From assembly GCF_000208745.1 (NCBI RefSeq), contig NC_030851.1, positions 1,108,315-1,172,314 of the forward strand: DNA of 64,000 bases, read 5' to 3'. The notes under the pieces were generated by a model, which was given only the letters and a program-made list of their open reading frames with translations, made no database searches and had not been told where the DNA came from. Numbering within the stretch: the first letter of the stretch is position 1; each line of letters opens with the position of its first letter. Shown here in pieces: positions 32,930 through 45,027 of the stretch. The DNA comes from Theobroma cacao (lineage: Eukaryota; Streptophyta; Magnoliopsida; Malvales; Malvaceae). A program made the translations under genes and the position numbers.

Positions 32930-34255
32930 ACTAATGAAGTTGGTCTTGCTCAAATACAACATCATCATAATTTGATTATTTAAATATTAGAGAGTAAATA
33001 TCATAACTAAAACAAAGCTGTTGGTTTGGATTCAATTTTAAAATTTAAACTCGAATCATCTTCAATGTTTCTGACTCTATTTGCTTAATCATTTTACAAT
33101 TGAGTAAATTATATATCAATATAATTTTCATTTATGATTATAATAAAAAAAATACTGTTTTTTCAAAAAATGCAATTTGAATGACCGAAGTAGATGAAAT
33201 ATAATACCTCAACTACACATCCACCAAAATGTTCCTCAAAAAGTAACAAACAAAGATAATTATAATATAATAAGGGGATAATGTAAAATAAAAAAAATAC
33301 AACTATAGGAAAGTAAATTTAAAATGTAAATACATCAACATTGTTTTCATTTATAATTACAATAAAAAATATTGTTTTTTGAAGAAAAGTAATTTGAATA
33401 ATTGGATTGAGTGAAATTCAATACCGCAATGTCTTCAATTTCCTGCAAAAACAACAAACAAAGATAATTATAATAATATAATAAAAGGATAATATAAAAT
33501 AAAAAATATAACTATAGGAAAGTATTTTCTATAATACCTTAATTTTTTTCTAGAAAATATCTTTGCCAATCACTTTCGCTGTCATGACGTCGGTCTGAAG
33601 CATTTGTTTTTGCCTGGAGATGGAATTTGCTCAGTAGATTTGAGAAAAATTTCTATATTAAAAGCATTTGATTATCTCATTTTTTTGAGATTTTATTTTA
33701 TATTTTTGATGGTTGTTAAATTGTAGATCGGATAATTTTTAGACTTCTTTCTTTATTTAAAGTTTTTTCTCTTACATTTCCAACCTTTTTTATGACCTTA
33801 ACTTTTAAAAAACATCACATTTTTATTTTAATTGAATAGTAATATTTTTTAAATTTTAAAATTTTTATTAAAAATAAAGTATTTTCAGATTGAAATAAAA
33901 AGATACTTTTATTTTTAATTAGATTTGAGATCTTTAAACAGGACAAATTTCTACTAATGCCCAAACGTCAAAACTATGAGACAATGATAGTAACAAAATT
34001 TTATCTTTACTAAATTCATAATAAAAGAAACAAAAAGCAAAGAAGAATTTTGAAAATGATTTTCAGAAGTTTCCAAATCCAACGGACCTCACTGAAGCCG
34101 GTCGTAGCAGTAAACTCGGGCCCGCTCGTGCCAGAATGTAGAGACAACCGTCTCCGCTTCCAGAGTCCACCCCTATTTCTCATCCATTGACTTCTTATTT
34201 CCTTCGACGAGTGCTCCTCCTCCACTTCAGAATTATTGTTCAAATGACTCGCCAT
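32930..34255 (-). pseudogene. TMX4: 5' part of a family member, no membrane exon
   Basis: The first exon, 34255-34088 (56 codons), starts MASHLNNNSEVEEEHSSKE, is Glu/Arg-rich and ends at GAG/GTCCGT. Micro-exons follow at 33442-33425 (18 nt) and 33234-33208 (27 nt, acceptor GAG), both open in phase 0. An exon-like stretch at 33652-33538 is 115 nt, not a multiple of three. At 32930-33080 a cassette remnant (FEQDQLH-like) and the repeated intron appear, then the copy ends; the membrane exon is missing. The copy is therefore cut at its 3' side by the junction near 32930. Confidence 0.6.
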
Positions 34256-35029
34256 CTTCTTTTTTTTTTTCAATTTCTTTTTTCGACGCTTTCAAATCGC
34301 ATTCCCTCAGGTTCATATAAAATAATCCAAAATAAGAGTCGTCCTCGAAAAGAGTTAAAGCGGTGAAGGTTTCAGAGAATTTCCTGGGCATATAATAATT
34401 CAAAAAGAAAACGCGTCAAATAAAGCGAGTCGTTGTCGGTGGGTCGCGGACTGCTTAAGGCTTAAGCTAAGCAAATCATCTGGTTAAAAGCCACAGATGG
34501 AATGGACGTTTTAGGATGTACGGATTAAGTGAATTGACGTTTTTCTCCCCTGGGATTAATTGGATACAATGCATGTTTGGTCGGTGGGATTTGAAAAAAT
34601 GTAACTGGAGATGACAGAGAAAATGATGGCAAGTGATGAAAATTAGGTAAGCCAATTAGATTATCAGCTTAAACCTAAAGTTCCTCAACTTCAAATACTG
34701 AAAAGTTGTTTCCACAATATCATTTAGCAAAGATGATCAGATTTTTTTAATGCGAATCCACTTGAAGACTAAATTAATTACACCCACAAATCCATGCATA
34801 AAAAGCCAGTCCATTATTATAAAAAGAATATTAGAGACTCCCTACTCCAAGTTAAAAGATCATTAGACTATCTCTGAAAAGTTTTCATTTCTTATGAGTG
34901 CCCAACTGACAAACCATCGAAGATCGGCTTTAACCATTGTAAACTAGCAAATAAAGTCCGTTATGGATGATGAAGAAGGCTTAGTATCTGGGGAATATAG
35001 TGACTCACGAGATGATTTTTTAAGGGCCA
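34256..35029. other. TMX4 5' flank and shared intergenic block
   Basis: After the first-exon leader (a frame starting MNLRECDLKASKKEIEKKK, thrown off by an A-run) comes the block with GATGATCAGATTTTTTTAATG (34731), an empty site for the Mutator-type insertion (TATTAGAGACTCCCTACTCC, 34829) and the CCDC47-like flank. No other gene. Confidence 0.45.
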
Positions 35030-35320
35030 ATCGATGTGCCACGGATGGTGGAGCTTTTTAAGGGCCGAGCAACGTGGATATGGTGTGCTTCTACACTGAG
35101 CTATGCCTCAGCCTCCTCTAACATCTTTCCCTCTCTGCCTTCTTTTTCTGCAAGGCTTCTTGTCTAGCATTTTGAAGTTCTTTGTATGCCTCTTGAGCAG
35201 CCTTCACTCTAGCTGCCTCAGTTTTGGATCGAGCCTGAAATAGGAAGAAAAGAAAACACAATTATGGGAACATTATCAAATTGGCCTATGGCACAAGAGC
35301 CGCTAAGCGAATCATGTCAG
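35030..35320 (-). pseudogene. CCDC47/DUF1682-like, last exons (copy, internal deletion)
   Basis: The minus strand from 35234 again gives EAARVKAAQEAYKEL and QNARQEALQKKKAER. The intron before it is shortened and only the first part of the upstream exon (about 35320-35287, MIRLAALVP) remains. No C-terminus. Same truncation point as the copies at 14160 and 32400. Confidence 0.6.
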
Positions 35321-35329
35321 CAATGAACA

Positions 35330-35870
35330 GCCCTGTTTATGTATCAATAAAGATTTGGCTTAAATTAGGGAAGGATAAGTAAGAATGTGCATAATATGAA
35401 ATGAAAGGATTACTGATCCTATTATCTCTGTATTTTGTCGAAGTCCAGCGTAAACCAGGATGTAGCAATTCGTCTCGGGAAAAGCATGAAAGTTGACACC
35501 AGGGGAAGGCTACTACAAAAATTTCGAAGTGACAAGGGACCTTGAGAGATTGGATCACACATAACCAAAGGGGAACAACCGTCTTGAATAGGGTGAGCTA
35601 AGTGAAACTGCGAATGAGCAGGATTCAGTAGTGTGGGATGGAAATTCAACAAGACGAGCTGCTTAGACATAAGAAGGTGCCGCTGCATGAGGGGGGTGCC
35701 ATCGGCTGTCCATGATAGCCACAATGGAAATACAAGGACCACGTTGTCCTGCAGGGAGGGGGCGCTGGGGGCTGGAAGAGAAAGGGGTGGTCGTTTAGAG
35801 TTTTGTTAACTAATGATCGAGTCTAGTCGGTGTAAAATCAACACAAGGGCTGACTTTTAGGGGCTTCGTG
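35330..35870 (-). other. Second copy of the unknown duplicated block
   Basis: Closely similar to 15513-16250. The minus strand is open at 35742-35422 (LVFPLWLSWTADGTPLMQRH), longer than in the other copy. It begins near a T/C-rich acceptor-like run ending CAG at about 35785. It may be an exon of an unidentified gene; I have no family for it. Confidence 0.3.
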
Positions 35871-36363
35871 AAATGATAGATATTTTGTAATTAACATAAA
35901 AAATTGAAATTAAGAAAATTGAACCTGAGTGCATTTTTATGAGTTAAAAAAAAAACTGATGATATATAAAACTTATAGTTCTCATCAAAGGATATTTATA
36001 GTTTTGATAGGAAGCAAATGTGAAATGGGAACAAGAATGTTGTCAACTCAAACGGGATGTAGCTAGATAATAAAACAAAGAAAAAAATATATAATATCGT
36101 GATCGGATCAGCATGTCCTATAGCAAAAGTTAGTCAATTGCCATTCTCTCTTCATACGAAGAATATCAACTAATCACACCCCATTCATTCCCTAAATCCT
36201 GCCAAATACCCAATTGGACGGTAGCCCAATTTAAACTAGACAACTTTTTTTTTTCCATTGTCTGAGCGGGTTGGCGGTTGCAAGACGGCTTTTTTTTGTT
36301 TTCTGTTAAACTAAAAAAATAAGTCCATTTGAATGATAATATCATAATGTTTTACCAGTGTTT
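35871..36363. other. Duplicated intergenic sequence
   Basis: Matches 16290-16830, ending in the EMB8-like intron (TGAATGATAATATCATAATG). No gene. Confidence 0.4.
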
Positions 36364-36441
36364 CATGTCGGTTCTGTTCTTTTCTCAGTTCTTAAGAGAA
36401 AGTTCAAAACTTTTATACCGGCTACGTTATTTAGATAATAG
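36364..36441 (+). pseudogene. EMB8-like last-exon fragment (copy D)
   Basis: Only the final 26 codons remain: VGSVLFSVLKRKFKTF and the TAG at 36439-36441. It follows directly on an EMB8-like intron segment ending GTTTCATG, so an internal deletion removed everything between the intron before the HGGH exon and the C-terminal tail. The 3' flank behind it is the usual one. Confidence 0.7.
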
Positions 36442-36954
36442 AGTTCCTTTTAGTGCACAGAACTCTGCTTAATCATGATTATTAGTCCCTTTTGAGGGAT
36501 AATAAAAATGCTAACTGCACCTTGATCAAGAAGTATGCATAGTGTAAAATTATCAAAAAATAATTTTTGAATATACTTAACCTTCTTTCTATACTATCTT
36601 ATTTTTCATGTAGAATTCAATCTTGCATTCTCTCTACGAGGATGGAATGACAGTCAAACTTTCGATATAATCATGGAATGACAGAACTTGAATGCATGTT
36701 CATGAGTTTAAAATTTTTGATTAATTCAATTATTGATTGAATTAATTGATTAATATTTAATTTTTAGTCAATTTAATTATTTTTTTAGAGATTTAGGTAT
36801 TAGTGCCATAAGAGTCGTGAATTCGTATGTTTGTTGTTTTTTTACCAACTTTCCTGGAAAAAGAAAAAGGGCGACAAGAAACGAGGCAGGAAGAGAGAAG
36901 GTACAGGCGGTGCCACGTGGCTCGAGGGAAGGATGACTAAGAAAGTAAAATGAG
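36442..36954. other. EMB8-like 3' flank and a promoter-like block
   Basis: After the shared 3' flank (to about 36680) comes an AT stretch, then 36840-36950, which is the repeated block with a G-box described separately. Confidence 0.4.
36913..36920. promoter_or_regulatory. G-box CCACGTGG in a repeated promoter-like block
   Basis: CCACGTGG is a palindromic G-box, bound by plant bZIP and bHLH factors. Its surroundings (GAGAGAAGGTACA-GCGGTG and CTCGAGGGAAGGATGACTAA) recur at 43140-43205 and 56265-56320. A degraded form without the ACGT core is at 22180-22215 and 28480-28515. Use as a promoter element is inferred. Confidence 0.45.
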
Positions 36955-37860
36955 CAATACATTAAAAGAATTTGATTATTTAGATGTTAAAGACTAGATA
37001 TCATAACTAAAATAAAACCATTGGTTTGAATTCAATTTTGAACTTTAAATGGCTACATTTCCAATGGCTGGCTGGTGAGAAGAAAGAAAATACCAAAAAA
37101 AAAAAAGAAAATACAAGAATGAAAAAAAAAAGCTAAAAAGTTAATATTTTTATTTTAAAATTTCAATTATAATTTTTAATATTTTAAAAATAAAGTTAAA
37201 AATTACAAATAAAATAATCATATTATAATAAAAGATATTATTATCATTTATTATTTATTTTTTAATTATTCCTAATACTATTTTTACCAACCAAACATTA
37301 AGTTAAGTTATAATAACAATTATTATCTTATTTCATTTTCATAAACCAAGTTACATAATAACTATTATTCTTTTATTTTGTTTTCATGAAATGGCTATTT
37401 CATTCTAACTTTTTTTCATTTCACGAATCAAACATACCTGTAAAGTTATATAAAAAAATAACAAACAAAGGTAATTATGTAAAGCTATATGAAAAAATAA
37501 CAAACAAAGGTAATTATAATAATATAATAAAAAGATAATGTAAAATATAAAAAAGTTATAACTATAGAAAAGTAAATTTAAAACGTAAAAGGATCGAAAA
37601 TGATCATGAATAAAAGAAAAGTAGACAATGAAGTTGGTCTTGCTCAAATACAACATCCTCATAATTTGCCACATAATATTCTTAATTGGCTGCCAAAATC
37701 TACTTCAACATCATTACGAGTCAACAGCCTTACAAGTTTCCGCTGTTTGAGTTCACCACTAACTCTCATCGATTTACTCCATTTTTCCTCCCGACGAGTG
37801 CTTCTCCTTCACTTCAGAATTCTCCTTCAAATGACTCTTCATCCTTTTACCTTTTTCGAC
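36955..37860 (-). pseudogene. TMX5: scrambled 5' part of a family member
   Basis: Minus-strand order: first-exon remnant (about 37850-37740, LNEK/NSEVKEKHSS-like with a shortened 3' end), directly fused at about 37733 to a cassette remnant (37720-37620, FEQDQLH-like sequence at its end), a piece of micro-exon intron, an AT-rich insert at about 37060-37400, then the repeated short intron at 36960-37040. No membrane exon follows. Several modules are merged by deletion, so it is not functional. Confidence 0.55.
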
Positions 37861-38618
37861 GTTTTCAAATCGCATGTCCTCAGCTTCATTTAAATAGGAG
37901 AAATGACCATCAAAAAATCCAAAATAAGAATCGTCCTCGATAGGAGGTGGAGGTTTCAGAGAATTTCTTGGACGTCAAATAATTCACGAAGAAAACGAGT
38001 ACAATAAAGCGAGTCCAAAGTTGACATTTCCTTCTCCTGGGATTAATTGGATACACTGTATGGCCTCCATGCGGGAAGCATGTTTGGCAGGTGGTATTTG
38101 CAAAAAGTAATCGGGACAGACAGACAAAATGATGGCAAATGATGAAAATGAGGTAAGTCTTAGATTATCAGCTTATACTTAGACTAATCATGGTTCCTGG
38201 ACTTCCACTGATGAAAAGTTGTCTCCATAATATTATTTAACAAAGATGATCACATTTCTTTAATGCGAATCCACTTGAAGATTAAATTAATTACACCCAC
38301 AAATTCATGCAAAAAATGCCTGTCCATTATTATAAAAATGATGTTAGAGACTCCCTACGCCAAGTTATAAGATCATTAGACTTTCTCTGAAAAGTTTTCA
38401 TTTCCTATGAGTGCCCAACTGACAAAACAATCTAAGATTGGCTTTTGTAAACTAGTAGCAGGAGGGAAACCAAGGAAATAATCAATAACATCATAATCAA
38501 TCCTGGAGGATTGCACCGACCAATAGTGAAATGTCATCCATGGAGGAAAAATCTACCAGGTTTTGGAATGTACCAGAAAAGATTGTGAGTTGAGTTGTCA
38601 AGACGGAGAGCTTTTGTT
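37861..38618. other. Shared intergenic block
   Basis: Contains TTTAAATAGGAGAAATGACC (37889), GATGATCACATTTCTTTAATG (38242), the uninterrupted TTAGAGACTCCCTACGCC site (38343) and TGAGTTGTCAAGACGGAGAG up to the hAT-like insertion. Non-coding. Confidence 0.45.
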
Positions 38619-39696
38619 CAGTGGCGGAGTTAAGATTTGGCGTTTGAGGAGGCGAAGAGTTGAAGATAATGCCTATAAAACATTCATACTAGAAGTTCAA
38701 TTGTGATAAAAATATAAAACAATTTAAATGAAAACAATTCATATAAAAATTATATAAATAAATTATAAAAATTATTCAAATGAATTATTTTTAATAATTT
38801 ACTTAAAAAAATTAACTAGCATAATCATAAATAATTTAATAATGATAATAATCTCAATTTCTAAATAAACTTAACAATAAACAAAAATTGACAAATATAA
38901 TAACAAAAATCTAAATGGGAAGAATCTTCTAAAAAATATTAAGGCTATCAATAAATAATTCAATGGGGAAGCAATTTGCTAAAATTAATCGCAAAATTTA
39001 AATACAATATCAATAAACAATTCAATGAGGGAGCAATCCTAAATAAAAAACTTAATTGTTCACAAGAATCTAAGTAAAAAAAACCACAAAGAATTTGTAG
39101 GAAAGCAATCAAGTATAATCCCTAAATAAATAAGTAACAACTAACTTTAGGTGCTTAATCAAATCCTTATTTTGTTGCTTTCAACAAAAAATTGGCTAAA
39201 ACGGTAAATCTTAAATCAAAATCACAAATAGAAATTATTAAATAAAAAAATTAAAATTAAAAAAATTAAAAATAAAATAAATAAATAAATCAAACTTATC
39301 AATTATCATGACATGAAAATTGAGTTACTAACCAGAGATTTTCTGCATAGAGAATGCTGATAAGCAAAAATATTTATAAAAAATAATTTTTTTAATTTTT
39401 ACAATATTTGATAAAAAGAAAAAAAATTAGAGGTGATGGTTGTGAAGTTTTGAATAGTCTTACTAAAATTAATTGTTGAAATAATTGTTGTGGGCATCTC
39501 ATTAAATAAAAAATTATTATTCAGATAAAATTATAAAATTTTATAAAAATAAAAATATATTAAAAATTTTTAAAAATTTTGTACGAGCAAAATTATAAGA
39601 TTTCAAAAATATAAAACTAAATTATAAAAAATGTAAAATTGTTGGGGTGGGGGGGCGGCGGGGGCCCCTACTGGCTCCCCTTCCCCTCCGCCTCTG
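38619..39696. mobile_element. hAT-like element with paralogous empty site
   Basis: The left end CAGTGGCGGAG and the right end CTCCGCCTCTG are inverted copies with one mismatch. The flanks CTTTTGTT (38611-38618) and CCTTTGAT (39697-39704) are a decayed 8-bp duplication. The parallel block near 49215 reads AGACCCTTCGATTACGTGG without an insert, and 13870 is similar. The body is AT-rich with no transposase, and near its right end has GGGGTGGGGGGGCGGCGGGG. Same group as 5504-6330. Confidence 0.75.
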
Positions 39697-39704
39697 CCTT
39701 TGAT

Positions 39705-39968
39705 TAAGTGGGTATCAGGTCCACAGCAGAGTGAACAATAAAAATGGGTGAGCTTTATGGATAAAAAAAGGTTAGTTTTGTTGAACATACAGTGAAATTT
39801 CATAACGTTTCAATATCTTACATTATCAAAGTTTTAAAAGAAGTGAATGCTTCATTATGAACTTGTTACAAGGAAGAAAAAACAGTAGACTCAGATATAC
39901 GAGATCGGGTCAAACCTTGAGCAAATGTAAATTTTCCTCCCACATTAAGACTGAGTTCCACTTTCAGG
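39705..39968. other. Junction region upstream of EMB8-like copy E
   Basis: The first 50 bases continue the shared block (CAGAGTGAACA). From about 39750 it becomes EMB8-like intron or exon sequence ending in a CAG acceptor at 39966-39968. No open exon is clear in it. Confidence 0.35.
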
Positions 39969-42315
39969 TAAAACATCTTGAAGAGGATGGGGCTAATACT
40001 CCTCTTGTTGGGGCTGCCAGCTGTATGCTCTCCTCGGGACCTCTTGGTTAGTATCTTTGTCTCTATCATACAACCAATTTCTGAACTCCAATTGATCTGC
40101 ATTTTTGGATTCTAGAGGGTTGAATCTTGTGTATCCTCTTCTTTCTCCTGCCACCTCTCCCCACTTCTCTTTCTGTTAGGTTCTATCTCAGTAAAACGAA
40201 AATACATTTACTTTTTCCCTAAAATGGGGCAAAAAAGAGAGAAAAGGGGGATTGATAGTAAGAGAATTTGGCTCTTCTGGGATCCTTGTGTTGCACTGGA
40301 GTGTAAACTATCCCTTTTGGGAAAAAACTTGCTTGCATTTTGTTGTTGGGGTAATTGCTCGTGAAGCCCCATACTAAGGTTCAAGATTAGAATGACAAAC
40401 AGAGATAGTTAACTGGCATTAGGTCGATCTGGTGCTGCATGACATAACCAAGCACCAAGTAATTCCTTGGCTTACACAGGTTATCAGTTAAAAAGATGGT
40501 ACGTCGTTTGAGCTTAAATGTGTAAGCATTTCTTAATGGATATGTGATAGGTTCATCAATCGTAGACCTGTTCAGAAAATATATGACAGGTTGCTAACAG
40601 TTGGCCTGCAAGGTTATGGACAATTGTATGTCTGAATTACTTCATTTTGCAGCATCATCTCACTTATTTAGAGTTTGTCTATACATAATATGCTTTGTGC
40701 TTTCATGCAGACATTAGTCTATCTTGTCTCGTCTTGCAGATTGGGAAGGCATTAAAAAGGTACTCAATAGTTTCTTGATCTGAAATGAAAAGCAACCAGG
40801 CTAATCGTGTAGCTGAAGCATCTTAGAGGGATAATAAAATAAGTTAAAGAGTGAAATTGCCACCTTCTTTGGCACAGAGAGTTAGGTTTAGAAATTGAAA
40901 GTTATAGACGTACTAGATCCTCAATGGCAATAAACTCTTGCACCAAATCCAGCGATGCGTCATCTCACATTTTCTTGATCCTTCTTAAGTCCTAACAGTG
41001 TTTGAATGAAATTGTTAAATTTCCTTTTTTTTTCCTGATGAAAATCTCCTAATTCTTTTCTGCTTTTGTTTTCACAGTCAAATTCAGTTCGGGACTTTGA
41101 CAACCATGCTACTCGAGTTCTTGGAAAATTTGAGGTAAAAAATCATTATTTCAATTCCTTCCCATATTTCCAATTACTAATACAGGCTACCTTGTGTTCC
41201 AGACTCTGGATACATATTATTGGCGTTCAAGTAGTATTAATTATGTAGAAAATGTGTCAGTGCCTCTCCACTGTGTCAGTTCCTTGGATGTTCCATTGTG
41301 CACCAGTGAAGCTATTCCATGGGATGAATGTAGTAAGAAATCACCTTCGATGCTATGATTACCCTTCTTTAAAAGCTTTTTCTCATTTTTTTTTTGGGTA
41401 CCTCAGACCAATAAACGTTGTCTCTATTTCCTGTAGAGTCAAGTGTCATCAGAAACCATTTGATTCCTTATTATTGGTTATAGATTTTTATGTATTAAAT
41501 TTAAAGTTCCCCTAGAATATTACTCGTAGTTAAGCATGACCTATTTTGTTGTATGAGCTCTTTTATGTATTACTTACATCGCATCTCTCTTTTTATACAA
41601 TTAACACAGCAGTCACAGCAAGGTGGGTTATGAGCAGAGTAGTCAAAGCTAAACTGCTAACACTAAAACGTGTCTTAATATATATAGACAAGAAGCACAC
41701 ATCTTTACCTGCTGGAGAAAACTCATATTCAAGCTTCTACTTTAGACTGGAACTCCCCAGTTAATGATTACACAAGAATCAGCAAAAAAAGATCACTATA
41801 ATTGGTGGTGTTGTTAGTGAAAATCAACAAGTACTCTTCATGATTGAGCATCTCATAAGACATGTTATGAATATAAATACTCAATATATTTTCTTTTTTT
41901 TTCTTCAGTTACTAGTAACTGTGCCTGATTACTTAGCAAGTTATAATTTAAAGTTCATTTGTGTTTGAATTGCATAGTTTTATATTCATGAAATTGCAGG
42001 TGGGTAAGAGCTGTTGATGAGTTCTTTGGTGTTCTACGCACTAGCCCATTTAGAAGGCAGAAGGTAAAAAGTTTCAGTAGTTTTATTTTGTAGGAAACAG
42101 TTGTTATACTTAAACTGAACTAACACAGTTGTCAAGGATTTGATTATCCCTGTCCAAAGACGCGTTGATCAGCTTTCTCACTAGAGTAGGCGATCGATCT
42201 GGTTGCTGGCATACATTGCCATCATAACAACTATGCCGTTTGTCGGTTCTGTTCTTATCTCAGTTCTCAAGAGAAGGTTCAAAACTTTTGTACCGGCTAC
42301 ATTATTTGAAAAATA
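39969..42315 (+). pseudogene. EMB8-like alpha/beta hydrolase, longest copy (E)
   Basis: It reaches further upstream than the others. Exons: 39969-40048 (VKHLEEDGANTPLVGAA, then a one-base frameshift before CSPRDLL), about 40548-40636 (DRFINRRPVQKIYDRLLTVG), about 40705-40758 (RLADWEGIKK, with TAG replacing the Gln before it), 41078-41134 (SNSVRDFDNHATRVLGKFE), 41203-41332 (NVSVPLHCVSSLDVPLC, around the family's conserved Asp, and AIPWDEC), 42000-42063 and about 42130-42315. The HGGH exon is deleted, and the last exon has lost its first half and has a TAG after QLSH. The order matches the YheT/EMB8 fold from behind the nucleophile elbow to the C-terminal hydrophobic tail. Confidence 0.85.
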
Positions 42316-42687
42316 GAGTTACTTCTACTGCACAGAATTTTGCTCAAGCATGATTATTAGTCCCTTTGGAGGGATAGTAAAGATGCTACCTGCATCTTGA
42401 TAGAGAAGTATGCATAGTGTAAATTTTGGAGGAAATCAGAAATGATTCCTCCATTGTTGTATTAGAAAATAATTTCCCCTTCTTTCTATTCTATCTTATT
42501 CTTCGTGTAGAATTCAATTTTGCATCCTCTCTACGAGGATGGAATGACAGTAAAACTCTCGTTATAATCATCGAAAGCATAAGGGAAGCACAATGGGTTT
42601 ATGCTGAAAGCATGTGAGAACAATTTACAAAGATAATATAGCAAAATTTAGGGACAAGATCCTGATTGTGATTGTGATTGTGGTAAG
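42316..42687. other. EMB8-like 3' flank and TMX6 3' end
   Basis: The shared flank with GGAGGAAATCAGAAATGATT at 42429. No gene. Confidence 0.5.
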
Positions 42688-43012
42688 CTACGGTAACAGA
42701 CGAAGTTGAATGAGGTCAGCGGCAATGCCCCGTTGGGGTTTCCTCCTCTGTTCCTGTCTGGCTTCTCGAAATATTTAGAGCACAACAAACCGAATGCAAA
42801 GAGGATTGGCAAAGCAGATATTTTGATAGGGCCGTCGAGATGTCGAGAAATAAAAGAATAATTGATGGCTGTAATAACACACTGAAGGAAAACACAAGCA
42901 AATCCGACGACCTCCCAGTGGTTACCAAAATGCTTTCCAGTTGGTCGATAATAAAACCAAGGTACTCTGTCTCTCCACTCCCAAGTAACTCTTGCCTTTT
43001 CCAGTTAGCGTG
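42688..43012 (-). pseudogene. TMX6: C-terminal part of the membrane exon only
   Basis: The minus strand encodes the C-terminal two thirds of the membrane exon, from near RVTWEWRDRVPWFYY through the VGFACVFLQCVITAI stretch and ALPILFAFGLLCSKYFEKP to a stop at 42688. The N-terminal third with the first hydrophobic segment, all cassettes and the first exon are gone, replaced at about 43013 by the promoter-like block. Not functional. Confidence 0.7.
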
Positions 43013-44444
43013 AAGTTTCAAACTTTAACAAAAGGGAAAAGCACCTCAAATCACGGTAAGGAAAAGTGAATTTGTCCGTATGTTGTTCTTTTTCTAACTT
43101 TCCTGGAAAAAGAAAAACAGAGGCAAGGATTAAGAAACGAGTTTGGAAGAGAGAAGGTACACGCGGTGCCACGTGGCTCAAAGGGAAGGATGACTAAGAA
43201 AGTAGCAATGGTGAGACTTGAAAGGAAAGCATATATATATCAGAAACTATACACAAGAATTCCACACTGCATGCAGGTTTTACAAGCCTACCAATAAATT
43301 TATTTATTTAAAAACAATATTGTTAATGAAAACCTGAATGCAATTTAAACAAGTTGAAATTTCTCTTGCAATTTTTGGCTTCATAACAATGATAAAAAAA
43401 ATCTTTCAATTACTTGTCTTGATTAAGATTGAAGCATAGTGGTGTAATTAATATTGATGATGGGTTTTGCGGGCAATCCAAATGGCAACCAAGTCTCATG
43501 GATTTCTTGTTTATACGGGGAACAAGTCATGACAGGGATTTTTTTAATCCTGCTGATTTTGTTCTGCTATGCTACCATGATAGCTTTTTACAAATCTTTT
43601 ATCAATAATGAATTTATTACAGAGTTTTTTCTAAATAAAAATTTGTTTCATTTACAGTTTTAGGAAGTTCAAGAAAGAGAACTTCGAATCTAATTATTAT
43701 TTTTATATAAAATACTCATTTGATTTCATTTTTAAAAAAATTACTCACTTGATTTGTTAAATAAGAGTGAGAAAGTGAGAGAAAAATAAAACAGAAATCC
43801 ATAAAATATTCAATTTTTTTAATTAAATAAGAACAAATAAAAAAATCTTATTATCTCTTTTTAGTAATCTAACTGAAAACTTAACATAATTATTTTTTTG
43901 AAAAATAAAATAAAAAAGATATATGTGAAGTTTATTTTATTTTTAATAAGCTTTGAAATCATTAAACTCCCTGACAAATTTCTGCTATATTTGATTGTTT
44001 TTTATTTTGAAAGGTGATTTCATTGATTGAAATGGAAGCATAACTCCCTGATGGTAAGAAAAAATAGTTTGAGACTACTATGTGATAGCAAGAGACACAT
44101 TTTAATCTCAGACCACCTAGTCAACCAGAAAAGCAAACAACCCCATTCATTACCTAACATTAACAAGAAGAAAACCCCAATCCCTATTTCTATGATCAGC
44201 ACTATTTATATTATCAAAAATCAATATAAAATCCCCCCAGTACACAGAAAGCACCCATTCACTGGTGCACACAGCAATCCTCTCAACCTCCTTAATGGAA
44301 CCAAGGCATTCCCTTAACTTTGTCTCTTCAGAGTTTACTTTATTTACAGAGTATCTCCACGTCTAAAAGTCTCCATGTCCCACTTGGTAACAATATCAAT
44401 CCAACCAACAGCTACTTCTCCTACCATGCTATATTTGATTGTGA
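43013..44444. other. Intergenic, no gene recognised
   Basis: After the promoter-like block (43070-43240) the sequence is mostly AT-rich. Short open frames at 43454-43663 and 44027-44317 (+) match nothing I know and are not repeated elsewhere. 44320-44440 precedes the TMX7 stop. Confidence 0.4.
43169..43176. promoter_or_regulatory. G-box CCACGTGG in a repeated promoter-like block
   Basis: Same palindrome and surroundings as at 36913 and 56285. Here it follows the broken end of TMX6, as though the block was brought in by recombination. Confidence 0.4.
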
Positions 44445-44939
44445 TTATGGAATGCTAAGAGACCTCGATAAGTTCGTAAGGGAACCGGTACTGGCCCCAT
44501 TTTGAGCCGTGGGGTTTCCTCCAATGTTCCTGTCTGGCTTCTCCCAATATTTAGACAACAACAAACCGAATGCAAAGAGGATCGGCAAAGCAGATATTTG
44601 GATAGGGTCGTCATGACGTCGAGAAATAAAAGAATAATTGATGGCTGTAACAACACACTGGAGGAAAGCACAAGCAAATCCGATGATATCCCAGAGGGTA
44701 CCAAAAGGCTTGTTAGTCGGTCGATAAAACCAAGGTACTGTGCCTCTCCACTTCCAAATAACTCTTTCTTTTTGACCTTTGTAAATAAGCTCAGCAATGC
44801 AAGACATCAATGCTATGAACGAACATAACATCACAATGAGCGCGTAATGAGGGTGATTTTTGGAGGAAAGCTGATCGAAAACCGCCGAAAAGAGTTCCAG
44901 GGTAAAGTTGGTAATGAGGAAAACCCATCCCAAAATATC
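44445..44939 (-). CDS. TMX7 membrane exon (open)
   Basis: A last exon of 165 codons, open from the acceptor TACAG at 44940 to the stop. It starts DILGWVFLITNFTLELFSAV and has ALIVMLCSFIALMSCIAEL, a DIIGFACAFLQCVVTAI stretch and ALPILFAFGLLLSKYWEKP. Between segments one and two is a Trp/Arg-rich loop (RVIWKWRGTVPWFYRPTNK), as in all family members. The C-terminus is longer than in TMX2 (GSTNLSRSL-like). No lesion. The upstream exons are listed in the next entries; no first exon was found, so the gene as a whole is not shown to be complete. Confidence 0.6.
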   Translation of the reverse strand, partial: DILGWVFLITNFTLELFSAVFDQLSSKNHPHYALIVMLCSFIALMSCIAELIYKGQKERVIWKWRGTVPWFYRPTNKPFGTLWDIIGFACAFLQCVVTAINYSFISRRHDDPIQISALPILFAFGLLLSKYWEKPDRNIGGNPTAQNGASTGSLTNLSRSLSIP

Positions 44940-45027
44940 CTGTACTAAAAGAATTTGATTAATTAGATGTTAGAGACCAGACACATTATAACTAAAATAA
45001 AACTGTTGGTTTGGATTCAAGTATAAC

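Noticed and set aside
43454..43663. 69-codon open frame on + with a hydrophobic stretch
   Set aside because: AT-rich surroundings, not repeated and no known motif; chance open frame.
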